NCBI GenBank assembly: GCA_019915135.1
Contig: JAHLMK010000028.1
Location: forward strand, 186,001 to 250,000
DNA length: 64,000 nucleotides
DNA from: Strobilurus pachycystidiatus
Taxonomy: Eukaryota; Basidiomycota; Agaricomycetes; Agaricales; Physalacriaceae
Reading direction: 5' to 3'
Shown: positions 31,322 through 42,655 of the stretch, piece by piece
Numbering within the stretch: the stretch's first letter is position 1
Layout: each line of letters starts with the position of its first letter
The notes under the pieces: model-generated
Seen by the model: only the letters and a program-made list of their open reading frames with translations
Database searches by the model: none
What the model was told of the DNA's origin: nothing
Made by a program: the position numbers and the translations under genes

Positions 31322-32722
31322 TCATTTGAAGTAACCCATTCGCGTATTTCTATGTGATTCACCTTTACCACCGAAACCAGTCCCCGTGTTCAAACAATCC
31401 GCTGACAACTCCTCAACCCAGAGGTGGTGTGCTGCCGTTACATAACCAAATGTAGTTCCGGTCGAGTTGAAGGCTCCTTGTGTCATAAAGTCGCTCCCTA
31501 AGTGACCTCCTTCGCATATTGAGTGGCAATCCCGAATTTCCAATGGTCGTACCTTGGAGATGCAACCTTGCGTGCCTATCCCATACATCCACTCCTCCGT
31601 CATTACCTGAACTCCATACTTCAGCTATTCGCATCATGAGTATTCGTAAACTCACGAGCAGTGACCAGCAGTGGTAGGGTGGGGTGTGTCGCTATAGCTG
31701 TGAGATAGCTGGAATCCAACTCTCTCGCCTGCAGACTGGCGCGGAAGGTGAAGTTACTACGTGTGCTGTGGAGATCATTAGATATATTCCCTCTGGCACT
31801 GAAGGACCGACGGGTTCAAGGATTCAGGAGCGCCGTATCTGATCAAGAGCCAGGTTATAATCAGCTTGTGTCTGGAGTGAGTTTTGACCTTCTCCTGATA
31901 GCACTTGTCTCCCGCTTCCCAAAGCCAAGCCGGGATAATGTGATGGAAAACAAATCATTTTCTGGATTGAGGTGGAGCCTGAGAACGGTTGCGGCATAAT
32001 CTTGAATCATTCTGTGACTCCGGCGTCCTCGTTATGCGCATAGTAGATCACTCACGATAGCGGGCTTCCGAGGCTCTTCCAGATTATAGATGTAGAGATG
32101 CTTAGGGGTGCTCGCCGCCAGGATGCATAAGAGACATCAATGGCGTATAACACACCCTCGGGGACTTGCACAGAGTAAGACTTCGAGAGGGCACGCGTAT
32201 CCCAGAAATCGGTTCGAGACATGAGATTTGTCAGAGACTACGAAGCAAAGATGGGTCACTAATACCTGAAGGTTCCCAGAAGAACTGGCGGTAAGAATGG
32301 CAGTGAAGTTACGGCACTGCACAAAGAAGACTTTTGCTGTGTCTAAAACCTCAGCGCCTCCAAATTGAATACTGGTTTCAGTAGCCAGATCGTGCACATA
32401 ACCACCAGTCGCTCCAGTAGAAAAGACGCAGGAGGCGTTCTTACACAAAATTGAGGGGACGTCACGAGCAATGTAGGAATGCATACTGGGTTCCAACACA
32501 GCGTCTTGGCCTGAATGGGATAGCGAATCTTTGGAAGCCACTCAGACGCTGGTTCTTCGGCACGGACTAGAATCTGAAGCTGAAGAAGAATGAGGTTACT
32601 AGCTTCACTGATGGCAACTCAATGGTGTGGCTTCCTAAGCCACCGCCAGGACATTGGACTCTCGCGGTGAAAAGGCTAACGTGGCGACGTGGCCTTCGGG
32701 ATCTATGTCCATATCCATGATA
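31322..32722 (-). pseudogene. RAE1/BUB3-family WD40 gene, divergent and frame-broken
   Basis: Reading down the minus strand, the order of motifs follows RAE1 (Gle2). DPEGHVATLAFSPRESNVLA is the first blade. Then IRYPIQAKTLCWNP, CVFSTGATGGYVHDLATETS and AILTASSSGNLQ follow. An intron leads to FWDTRALSKSYSV, VLYAIDVS and TPKHLYIYNLEEPRKPAI. Later come SNFTFRAS, NDGGVDVWDRHARLHL and GAFNSTGTTFGYVTAAHHLW. RAE1 carries mRNA export factors to the nuclear pore, and BUB3 is its checkpoint paralogue. Frames change several times (near 32490 and 31560 among others), so this is a decayed or very divergent copy. A frame at 33080-32727 upstream may or may not belong to it. Confidence 0.6.
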
Positions 32723-33165
32723 ATGTCTAGAGGAGGGTGGTCATGGAGCTAGCATAATTTACCAGCTTATAAAGTTGGACCACAATGGGTCCACCGAGGT
32801 TACAAAGGTTTTGGGAATGTAGGGAATGGACGCGTTCGGGTGATCGTCGCGATGCAAGTGACAAATATAGCTCACCGACATGTCTATAGTACGGCGCCGA
32901 GCTAGAATATTGTGAATGTTCACCTTTGTCAGACTCCGTGACTCGTATGGTCCATCTCCCTTTCTTGCCTCGCCTGAAAGAGCAAAGGAAGTCCTTGTAC
33001 ATGTCCGAAAGGGCAAAGGTGGTGATCAATGGCTGCAGTGTACCATGATGATCGGATACACAGGCATTGACAGTTTCCAACCCTAGATTAAGTAAAGGTT
33101 AATGAGAACCATGATGAGTGGGCTACTACGCACTGATTCGAGACAGAGGTGTCCACACACATAGT
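32723..33165 (-). other. Unassigned open frame upstream of the WD40 remnant
   Basis: A 117-codon minus frame (33080-32727) contains NACVSDHHGTLQPLITTFAL. It could be the N-terminal exon of the WD40 gene or of another one. No domain was recognised. Confidence 0.25.
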
Positions 33166-33680
33166 CAGGCAGCCACGACATCCGCGCACAGTGGCAAAGC
33201 AGCGCCATGGGCAGCCACAACACCGTAAACCTCCAGCAGACAGTCGGCGGCGCCATTGGCAGCCACGACAGCGCCATCGGCAGCCTGGCAGCCACGACAT
33301 CCGCGCACAAAAAGCAGCGCCATCGGCAGCCACGACATCCGCGCACAAAAAGCAGCGCCATCGGCAGCCACAACACCGTAAACCTCCAACAGACAGTCGG
33401 CGGCGCCATTGGCAGCCACGACAGCGCCATCGGCAGCCACAACACCGTGAATCTCCAACAGACAGTCGGCGGCGCCATTGGCAGCCACGACATCCGCGCA
33501 CACTAGCAAAGCAGCGCCATCGGCAGCCACAACACCGTAAACCTCCAACAGACAGTCGGCGGCGCCATTGGCAGCCACGACAGCGCCATCGGCAGCCACA
33601 ACACCGTGAATCTCCAACAGACAGTCGGCGGCGCCATTGGCAGCCACGACATCCGCGCACAAAAAGCGGCAGCCACACCG
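33166..33680. repeat. GC-rich minisatellite
   Basis: Imperfect units of about 72-87 bp built from GGCAGCCACGACA, GCGCCATCGGCAGCCACAAC and CAGACAGTCGGCGGCGCC. Five copies of the ACAGTCGGCGG block lie at about 33240, 33391, 33466, 33550 and 33625. A second higher-order repeat (CCGCGCACAAAAAGCAGCGC) is mixed in. Every frame stays open for long stretches because the unit lacks stops, so the long ORFs here are not genes. Confidence 0.9.
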
Positions 33681-33749
33681 CCGTAAAGCAGATGAGCTGG
33701 CAGATAATCAGCGGACACTGGCAAGCTCCTGTAAACAAAGAGTCAGACA

Positions 33750-34806
33750 TCAGACTGCCCCGAGTTCGATCGTGAGAGTTTCTGTCTTGACGAGCGACCA
33801 TCACCTGCGCAATCCGCTCTTGATGCAATACGCCTCCCCCGTCACACCGAACCATCGTTATTTTCCCGTAACGGGGACTGCACGACGCTGGGGGTAACTC
33901 TCTGCGCGGCGATGCTGCCGTAAAGGCGGTTTGCGATAACATGGGATGGTGCTGCAGCGGCTGGCTGGTCATATTCTTGGGAATAGCGCGAGTCGGTACG
34001 CCCTTGCTCGTCGTCCCTTCTCCCGTTGAGAGCTAGGCTTACTTATTCTGAGACAGATTCATTGGTTTGCAGGAGCCGGCTCCTTCCGCCCCGTCGCCCC
34101 CGCCATCGCTTTACAGCCCATGTCGTGCCATATGTCTATCTCCCTCGCAAAGGCGCGTGGGTTAGAGCGAACTCCACCTGCACGTCGTCTACCAAGGTAG
34201 ACGCCGCCGCCATGTAAGCCGTGTTTTGCCGTCTGCGAACTTGTAGTAAGTCGCACCGCGTCTTCCCGGTCTCCCCCCCCTATAAAGCACTTGGGGTTTT
34301 GCTGATCTTCAGACAGTTTCATTGCCAGGATGGATGCCAACGGAACCTCCGCCATGGCGTCGTTGTTCGTATCTATCCAGAGCTCGACGCTGGTTGAACA
34401 GGTACGAAAACACTCAGCATTGTCACCCCTCGTTGACACCTCCCTCCCAGGCTCTTGCGTCTTCTTGACCCACTTTACCCCCACCCGCATTGCGGTAAGT
34501 CGTGTTTTTCAACTGCCTCCGTTACCTGCTCATATTCTTCTAGACACGCTCCTCCGCTGGTATTTCCCGCTTCTTGGTCTGGTCCTTTCCCTGCCCTTTT
34601 CTTGGCTCCATTCACCTTCGTCGGCCCAGTCTCGTAAGCTAGGTAAGCTCGGAGGCAAGGCGAATGACTTCATGCTGACCGTGTCATGTAGGCTGTTGAC
34701 GTCCGGCTTGGCGAGGAGGCGGATCGTAGACTACATGCTGTACCGCGTAGATATTCCCCTTGAGTGTTGCGAAAGGCTCGATGGCGCAGGCGCCGCGGAA
34801 GTGTCC
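33750..34806 (-). repeat. Dispersed repeat R1, copy b (inverted relative to copy a)
   Basis: Reverse-complement match to 1056-2010. Marker peptides such as SLFVSIQSSTLV and LTVSCRLLTSGL recur on the opposite strand, and the ends coincide with GCGGAAGTGTC on the right and CAGACATCAGACTG on the left. An extra block near 34405-34690 in this copy has GT-AG ends and may be an intron or an insertion. Confidence 0.75.
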
Positions 34807-36870
34807 TGACTGTGAGTAAGTACGAGCAATTTCCTTACCTGTCTATGCTGCTGCTCCTCGTCGAGTCGTGCCAGCTCAGTCTGCCCCTCTCGTACGTTAC
34901 GAAGCAAGATGCGTGACGCGCGAGTACTAGTCAGTAGTTCCCTTGCTGGGCAAGGGCATTTCCGGTGGCTTAATGTACTCATTTCATTGCATACAGACAA
35001 CAACAACAAACAAAGTGGCATAGCTCTGCCGCATACGGGGTGTACGTACATCCAGCGTACATCGGTGACCACAGCCGTCTTGAGCTCGAGGTGGCAACCA
35101 CACATACAGCATTGCTGAAGCACGCGAGGAGTTTGCGACGTACTGCGATGGATACGTCGCAAATTCGTTTGGCCTAGCAGCCGTCGCGACACTGCAAATC
35201 GATGGTTGGGGACAGTTACACGCGTCAGATAATGTCTGACGGCGCATGAGCTAACGTGAGATGGGCGTCCCTTCTCCCTGAGTTTGCATCTACCAGAGGA
35301 ATATGTGAGATTGCACGTCGGTGTCTAGGTAGCAAATTGGGCACGTTGGATGGCGCAAATTGTGATTTTGATGAAGTCTTTGGTAAGCGTGTTAAGGCGA
35401 GGAATAGCGGGAACAGGATGTGAAGCAGAAGAGAGTGAACGGATGATGCTGTCGAGGTCTGACAGCCAGCAGGGATGATGGTCGACGTAAAGGGCCTCAC
35501 ACTCTTGCAGTGCGAGGAAAGCTTACAGTAATAGCTTAATGGTCCGCCGGTAAGCTGTTGAGATATTCAAGATATGACAGGCAGAGGATCACGCGACGGG
35601 TGCGTAAAGGTAGGATACCACTTTCAGAGAATAGGATACACTTCACCGACTTGGTAATTGCACGATATGCTGCTCTTTTTGATCTAGGATAGTACCACTC
35701 AAGTAGATATTGAACATACAACCCAAATAGCATCAATATTTCGAAACGAAACCTCTGATCAGTGATAGAAACCCAGCAAGGGTCCCGCCGACGTTAGTCG
35801 GCACTTCACCAGTTGTTAATAACCACTGAATAACCAGGCTACGTATGTCATTGTATAATGTGGGCCTGGGCCGCCTGGCAATGGTGGTTCAATGTCAATT
35901 GCGCAAGCCGACTGATAGCCGACTTCGGCAAGTGACCGTTCTCGTCGAGAAACATAAGTGATTCGTAAAACATCCGATCTGATTCTGGCAACGTTTTGGG
36001 CTTATCCTGTCAACACGACGTCTTCGAGGGCATGGAACACCTTTACATTACTCTCATAGTTGCCTTTGTGGCGGGTGTCCTTTTCACGGTACTGGCCCCC
36101 AAGATGTTGGACTCGGTATTTATGTCATATTGAAAAGAGAGCATCGACTAACTTGAAAGCAGAAGATCGTTCGAAGCAGCTGTTGTGCGTAAATTAGCTA
36201 TCCAGAAACCCTTCGTGACGAATTAATTAGAGAGCCTCCGATCCTCCTGGGATAGCATGAAAGGTGACGATCTCAAGCCGATCGTCTCGCTTGCTAACAT
36301 ATTGTGCTTCAGCTACATTTCGGGGTTGGTTCTCCAGCCCGCCCTCCGCTTCTGACGACAGCCTCAAGCCGACAGGTGCCTACCATCCCAATACCCGAGG
36401 AGCTGAAGCTGACGCTGTCAGAATCTGACCTTCGAGCTTGGTGTATGGCTTGGAAATCTCAAATACAAGACCCATTCCAGCCACTGTCTTACGGAGTGGG
36501 AATTTGAGATTTTAATACTATTCCTAACGTTCGAATATGGACATTGAATGCTACATTTCCATGGCATTTCGGCCGACCGGGAATTGTCTGGGAATTTGAA
36601 AAACACGCTGCATTCTCGGAACGGCAATATATGACTAAAATTTTGTATATGGCACGAATTTGAGAGGTTCAGGAATTGCCTACAAACTTAACATAAAGAA
36701 AGCATCGGCTGATGCATATGGGAGGCGCCGATACGGCTTGATCGGCTAGCTTGATCCCCCTACTACTAGTGACCGCGGACGCACAGTCTGAGTATACACA
36801 GCGGACACACACAGTACACTGCGAACACACAACATCTTTGTAATTCCGCTTACTCAGCCACGACCAAACA
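34807..36870. other. Long stretch without a recognised gene
   Basis: The part next to R1b (34830-35190) has interrupted minus-strand coding-like sequence with RILLRNVREGQTELARLDEE and a Cys-rich piece (CCMCGCHLELK), possibly more of the R1 element. A perfect 6-bp-stem hairpin GCCGACGTTAGTCGGC lies near 35788. From 35200 to 36870 only short frames occur. AT-rich sequence without known signals makes up the rest. Confidence 0.4.
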
Positions 36871-38201
36871 CGTCAAACATGCTGCCGGACTGTTCCGATT
36901 CGTCACGATCAACCTAGCTCGTCATGACTCCTGAGGTCACCTTCCTCTCCTCTCCTGCCACCGTCATCCCCAACGACGAATAGTCGTTCCCAGCGCCACC
37001 GTCATCCCCAACGATGAATAGTCGTTCCCCGGCAGCGCAGCCTATACCTCCCAATCATCTCTCGGCTTTTCCCGTGGAACTCCCCAGTCGAACCTTTTTA
37101 GTACCCACCGAATCGCCAGCCAGTTCCCAGTCTATTAGCGATTGGGGCATTTACGATATAAACAAATTCCAGGAAGCGTTGACGTTCAATGTATCCCAAA
37201 CCACGAGATGCTGTCTGCAGGATGTCATGCGCTTGCCTGGGTGCGAGCGTATCGATTCGGCCGCTGATACATACGTCGACGCAAAGCCGCCCATTTTCCG
37301 CGCCCTCGAGGACCCGCGAAAGCCCCTGGGTGACCGCCCCAGCCCCAGTAATCCCCAGCACCAGGAAATTTATGACCAGATCAACGCCTCCCTCGCACGT
37401 CCTAACGCCATTGCCCAGATGGGCCAGCGCGAGACTCTCGAGATTCACTACGGGATGGCGTCGATATTGGAGCGCTTCCGCCGACCCTCGAAGGGGAGCG
37501 TGGAACATCTCTACCAAAGTCACATCGACGCTTTTGTTCGTGATAGTGAACTTGCCTCGCGCAAGATGAGCTTGGATGTCAAACCTCGCAGCACCCTGAA
37601 GATATTCCTGAACGACCCCACAGAGAATGTTCACTACGCACCGAAATGCGATTTTGGAGTCACGCTGGACGGAACAGACATACTGATTCTGCATGGAGAG
37701 GTGGATTCACACCGCGAAAAAGACGATATGTACATCCCGATTCTCTCCTGCGTTGCGATCATGAGGGCGTCCTGGGTTCTGGCAAAGGAAGGTGCACAAG
37801 ACCTGGAACTGTTGGCCATATGGATCTCGAACCAAATGGCAACAGTCAGCGCCCTTCGCTTCTTGCCACCATCCCCAGCAAACGAAATACCAACGGTATG
37901 TTCAAAACGAATGTCCTGATATATCTCACTGATCGATTTACTTGCAGATACGGATCGTCGAAAAGATCTACGACTTGCAAAAGCCTGACCAATGCCGCAA
38001 ATATTTTTTCGTCATCGGCAATCACATCCACCGTCATTCCACAGCTTTATGGAACCCGTCGTTTCTCAAAACACTGGGAGATCTCATGGGACGCCTCAAC
38101 ACCAGCGGCACCGTTTCCCGCTCCTCATTGAAGACGCCTAGCTCTTCGCCTAGGTCTTCGAGAGACCCCCGGTCGTTTGGCTCCTCGAGACATCTCCCAC
38201 C
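36871..38201 (+). repeat. Segmental duplication D, copy 2 (complete gene)
   Basis: Same-orientation match to 7274-8582 covering the promoter region, exon 1, the intron and the first 85 codons of exon 2. A 50-bp stretch just before the start codon, containing CACCGTCATCCCCAACGA, is present twice here (about 36960 and 36998). Confidence 0.9.
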
Positions 38202-39057
38202 GTCTGACAAAGGACATGGCGATGGACACGGCAACAGTGCTGATTATGGCGCTGGCGGCAGCGGTGCTGGCGGCAGCGGTGCTGGAACGGGCAAGGAAGG
38301 TGGAAATTGGGATGACGCTGGAGGCTTTTACAGTCCCAACGATAACCACCACGACGTGCACAACAACGACTTTGGCGGAGCCAAGCGTTCTCACAAACCC
38401 ATCCCTGGCTTCTCACCCAATATTCTGGCCCTCTTGAAGAGGCCCTCGAAAAGGGTTTATGTATGCCCCCTTCCACGTGGCCACTACAGCGGAGTCGTTC
38501 TCAAGTGCGTTACTGCACGGGAGTTGACGATCATGAAGCGGGTTGCGAATCATCAGTGGTTCCCATCTTTTAGAACCCTCTACTCACCCCCCTCTGCCGA
38601 TGCCGTCATTGTGATGCCTTACTTGGGTCAGGTTATATCCCATGCCCCCGTCGTCAACCCCAAATTACTCTATCACTGGACTAAAGACATCCTGGAAGGT
38701 ATGATCTGGCTCCATGGCCAGCGTATCGCACATCTCGATATCAAGCCGGATAACATTGTCGTCAACAAAGCCAATTATTGCACCATCATTGACTTTGGAC
38801 ATAGCCTACACTTGCCAACCCACTCGGGGATAATTACGGGTGCTCGTGGGACCCCAGGATGGCAAGCGCCCGAAGCGGAAGCTGGCGGTCAGTACGATGC
38901 ATTCAAGGCTGACATTTGGTCGGTTGGAGCGGTGTTCTGTCACTTGGGGGAACTGCACAACGATGCGCGGTTGAGCGGTGTAGGTTCATACTTGAAGGGT
39001 GCATATTCTAAAGATTGCATCTCTTTCCCTGCAGCCTTGTCCATGATTATGCTTTGA
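37014..39057 (+). CDS. Nuclease-like domain fused to protein kinase, 663 aa
   Basis: Exon 1 is 37014-37895 (294 codons). A phase-0 intron of 52 nt follows, then exon 2 is 37948-39057. Residues 1-300 form one globular domain. In it KCDFGV (Asp213) followed by ILHGEVDSHREKD (Glu229) resembles a PD-(D/E)xK restriction-endonuclease-like core. Residues 381-420 are a Gly/Asn/Asp-rich linker. Residues 455-640 are a protein kinase: VVLK (Lys480), HLDIKPDNIVV (556-566, HLD in place of HRD), DFG (576-578), APE (601-603) and DIWSVGAVF. The C-terminal lobe seems short. Known Crinkler-RHS-type effectors include such nuclease-like and kinase modules in fungi, so a host-manipulation, conflict or self/non-self role is possible. 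That is inference. The kinase call is firm; the nuclease call is tentative. Confidence 0.85.
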
Positions 39058-39125
39058 CTTTCTTTCACTGTTGGTGCGTTATAGACTATCATGTCGTTGT
39101 TGTTCAAGTTTACCCATTGATAGTT

Positions 39126-39198
39126 GACATGTAACTATCTATGTGACGTCACATTAAGTGGCACATGTAACTATTTATGTGGCGTCACATTAAGTGGC
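39126..39198. repeat. Two-copy tandem repeat, 36-37 bp
   Basis: ACATGTAACTATCTATGTGA and ACATGTAACTATTTATGTGG open two adjacent units that both end in CGTCACATTAAGTGGC. TGACGTCA is contained in the first. The pair follows the kinase gene and may be part of its 3' region. Confidence 0.85.
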
Positions 39199-40064
39199 GC
39201 TACTGTATATGACCAGTGTTTGTTTGCCGTCCGAACCAGTCGTCCCCCCACATTGCGGCTGTCTCGAGCTGGACCAAGAAGAGGCACTGCTCATCATTCG
39301 GCGATTACAAGGCAGACTGAAGAAGGACGTGGAGAGCGAGTTGCCGGACGAGGTGGAGATCTGCAGGATGACCACCTACTCGTTTCTTACGATGACCTCC
39401 ACACGCACGCGCTGTGCTAGACTGCTGTCCGCCATCGCCGTTCGTCTAGCAAGGACCCTTTGTATCGCATGCGGGACATAACGCGGAAGGCCGGCATTCG
39501 CATGGTCATCGAGTCAACGCTTGCACGAACCTCTGCACTATATGTTCGGGCATCTCGTCCTATCTCTGGGAGTATTTGCCGCATAATGCGACTCACGGTA
39601 AGTGCAGATTACTCAACGACACTACCGTGACGAAGATGTTTTGGACCGTCCGTACCATAGATGTATCCCACAGATGAAAAACCAGCTCCCAGATCGCGAC
39701 CGCTGGTGCGACGCTCAGCGCCCAGCGCCCGTACGAGCGACAAATTGGCTACAAGGATTGGCTACAAGGTGGTCCTCTCCATTCTACCATCAGGCGTCTG
39801 ATGCGATCGTGCCATGGTCAAGTGTGTCTATTTACGAACTGAGTAGTTCAATAGATGTGCAACGGCGGACCTATCTCAGAGACGCTGCCCGTGAACTAGC
39901 TAAATGTTCAAGATCGCTACTACTTATCAGCGCGCGACCAGGTTAGTCCAGTACTGCCTCATAATCAAAGTAAGCCGCTGTATGGCAAGTCGTTCTCTAT
40001 TTCATCCCCGACTCTGGTTCAACGAGTTATCCGACGCCAACGTCTGGCTTCGAATATGACCGGC
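39199..40064. other. No assigned gene
   Basis: A plus frame at 39194-39481 contains LLIIRRLQGRLKKDVESELP and another at 39602-39946 contains DVQRRTYLRDAARELAKCSR. Neither shows a known domain. They may be decayed exons. Confidence 0.3.
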
Positions 40065-40265
40065 AAGGACCGAAATGGATGGAAGAAAAGGACCAGGCGC
40101 TTGAGGCTCTTTTGGATCCCAAGCTTTGGATCTTCATGATGTGCGCTGCTGCTACTTAGTGCAGTCATACAACGAAAGATTTCGTAGGCTCATTTGTTTA
40201 GTTCGTATGTGCCGCATCGCTTGTGCTTCGCTTCATACTTGTCCGCGAGAATAGGAAGCGTGATA
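40065..40265 (+). pseudogene. MFS transporter fragment (Dal5/allantoate-permease-like, tentative)
   Basis: GPKWMEEKDQALEALLDPKL followed by WIFMMCAAA, and after a frame change CAASLVLRFILVRENRKRD. In fungal Dal5-type permeases a cytosolic loop ending in ALxDPKxW leads into helix 7, and the last helix ends in a xRxxLxRENxKRD-like tail, so the two pieces would flank a large internal deletion. Short and broken. Identity is inferred from these two motifs only. Confidence 0.4.
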
Positions 40266-40679
40266 GTTCTACTTCGCAGCTCGATTCTCCGGGCACTTCC
40301 TTGAAGGGGACGACAACACTGTCAAGACAGAGGAGTCTAGCACCCCACTTGTGTTCGAAGATCTCACGGACTTCTAGCAGAAGGATTTTAGATATCTTTT
40401 CTGATACGATACATGTCACGTTCGGTAGCGATTTTTTGTGCACAATCTTATTACTCTAGCCTGCCAAGCGATACCCACGTCTGAATCAACTGAACATACT
40501 CACTGTAAGAACAATGAATGCGTATCGAGAAAAGGACGACCCTCTCTCAGGTGGCAGTCTCAGCGCTCCAACAGGAGCTTCTGTGAAAACCGGCTCTCTG
40601 CGAAGCATCACCGACTGGTGGTCATCTACCAGACTCCCGATATCGAGATGATAACTCAAACTATTCTAGCAACGTTCAA
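40266..40679. other. No assigned gene
   Basis: The plus frame of the transporter tail stays open to 40459 but without recognisable features. The rest is short frames. Confidence 0.3.
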
Positions 40680-40689
40680 GCAATGTGTT

Positions 40690-41135
40690 ATTTACCCACG
40701 AGAACAAAATGATTGTCTTGCGAGTCCAGGAGAACAGAACAGATACGAAGGTACATAATCCAGCTACCAGGCAGAAACCGAATGCAGCCTGTAACGCGAT
40801 GCCATAGCCGTCGATGACTTGACATTGGATTAGGTTGTGCCAGGCGAGTCATGTTACGAAAGCCGGACTGACCAGTACGTTGCATGGAAGGTGCGAGCTC
40901 GGAGATGGCTTCAATGTTGTTTCGGAGTTTCTCAATAATCTATGGACAATGAGTCCAAGTCCGAATCTGAGTACAGGAAGGAAGAGACATACGTCTAACT
41001 GATCCTTAGGCAGCGCAACTATCAAAACGCGCGACAAAACGTTCTGCAGGATAGACTGCGAGATCGATATACCAAAGACCGAGCCCAAAGAGCGAGTCAG
41101 AAATATCAACGATGTCATAATTGCCTGGTCGTGTG
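40690..41135 (-). pseudogene. MFS drug-transporter C-terminal fragment
   Basis: On the minus strand: IMTSLIFLTRSLGSVFGISI and SILQNVL, then, after a probable intron, IIEKLRNNIEAISELAPSMQ. After a second probable intron comes GIALQAAFGFCLVAGLCTFV with a basic tail. FxRSLGSVxGxSIxxxIxQNxL is the signature of helix 11 in fungal DHA14-type MFS proteins, and the final helix follows as expected. The ten or so preceding helices are missing. Upstream of 41135 the sequence is unrelated. It lies head to tail with a different MFS fragment on the other strand. Confidence 0.6.
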
Positions 41136-42655
41136 CTGCAGATGGCCCGCAATCAGACGCATCAGCTAAGTGTTAGGGATAGCACCTACTCGGTCGTCCG
41201 CTCATGTCAATCAGCGACGCAGGGAACAGGATCCTCATGCCCAAGTTGGTCCAACAAATGTGCCACGTACCACAGCTCTGGACGATGGGCCGCATTTCCC
41301 GAATCGGAGGCCCATATTCAGAGAGCGTCCCGATGATATAGAGTCAGTCTTTGTGGCCTGGGAACACGTACCTCGCGTGGTCTTGACCCATCCAGCGTCT
41401 TCTTCATGGCGCGCGCTCCTCTCTTCCCCTCCTTCGGTGTGCGCTCCCTCCAACCCTACTCCCCTCTGCTGGATGTCAGAGTGCGCGTTGTCCGTTGGCG
41501 CGCATAGCGTGCTAGGATGGACGCTGGCTGTCGGTACGAGAAGGATTTCTACCCCAAGCCAGTGGCGCGCCACCGTGGACCAGGTAGAGGATTCAACGTC
41601 GTTGAAACCGTTTGCGGGGCGTGGGGACGTCGGGGGCATCCAATTCATCCGGGATCCAATGCTCAGTAGCCTTTTTTTATTCATGACCAGTAAGTTTTTT
41701 CTGATCATTTTCCCTCCTCCGCTCAGTGTTCTTTGAAGTTTTCCAGTATCCAACCTGCTCACATCGCAGTGACTCGCGCCCTTGGATCGTCGTTGTCATG
41801 TCCTCGACTTCGAAGGCGCGCCAGATGGTCCCATGCGTGCTTGGAGCGCGAAGCTGAGCCTTTCCGGGATTATCATCACATCTAAATATTGTAGGATGCG
41901 CCAGTCGGACAGGCAGTAAATTTGGCAGCTGTCAAGTGTTGGGAAAGAGCGCAAACCGAATCGGGGAGTCGGGACGAGCTCGAGCTCTGGGCCTCTGGCG
42001 CCGGACAAGGACACGTGAGCCGGTTACTCAGTGGACTTCATCTTATTCGCTTGGTCATACTTAAGCTTCCTGGGTCTTCGCTTTCACCGTCGGGAACTCC
42101 TGGGTCTTCGCTGTCACCGTCGGCTTGATCGAATAAGAGGGCTTTGCCGGTTCCTCGGTGGAATGAAGGCAAGTCGCGTTCTAATAAGACTTAAGTGTCT
42201 TGTAGACTTAGGTGTGTGAGTCTATTTCAGATATCAAGTCTTCGACAGTCCAGATGGGCAACAAAGATGCGTTTCCCTCGGGTCTTTTCATCCATTATAT
42301 CTGATCCTGCCTAACTACAGACTCCTGTCGCGCTCTCTATCGTCGTTGTCCATATGGCACATATAATGTAACAAAAGATTTTTCGCTCGCCCTTGGTTTG
42401 CTTGATTCTCACGCAGGTGCAAGACCTCAAGCGCAATTTCGCGCAGCCATGAGAATTCCGCAAGAATTCACGCACCTTCGACTTTGATCAACGTAAAATG
42501 CGCATATCTCGCGCCCACCAAAGGAAAGACTTCGGAGTTGTTAGAGTATGGAGGTATAGATGTGTAGAGCCTTGGTCGGATACACTCTCTTTATTGCTAT
42601 CGTCTTCCTGTATGTAATGATTCAAGAGTTCAAGTGCAGTGTGCACCAACAATAA
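41136..42655. other. Non-coding stretch with small repeats
   Basis: Contains the dispersed repeat at 41658-41737 and a 31-bp tandem duplication near 42066-42125 (TCCTGGGTCTTCGCT twice). A minus frame at 41762-41235 is open for 175 codons but reads through the dispersed repeat and shows no domain. No other gene was seen. Confidence 0.4.
41658..41737 (-). repeat. 80-bp dispersed repeat shared with 26160-26239
   Basis: The minus strand here and the plus strand at 26160 share AAGAACACTGAGCGGAGGAG, CTTACTGGTCATGAATAAA and GGCTACTGAGC with about five differences. Both sides of each copy are unrelated. It is too short to classify. Confidence 0.8.

Noticed and set aside
33088..33972. Long open frames on both strands (294 aa minus, 208 aa plus) rich in Cys-Trp or Gln-Arg repeats
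   Set aside because: They lie in the 33166-33680 minisatellite, whose units lack stops in several frames. The peptide repeats simply mirror the DNA repeat.
34731..35192. Cys-rich minus frame that briefly suggested a KDZ/CxC2-type transposon protein
   Set aside because: The cysteine pattern (CCMCGC) does not match the CxC2 cluster and the frame is broken. I left it as unassigned sequence next to repeat R1b.
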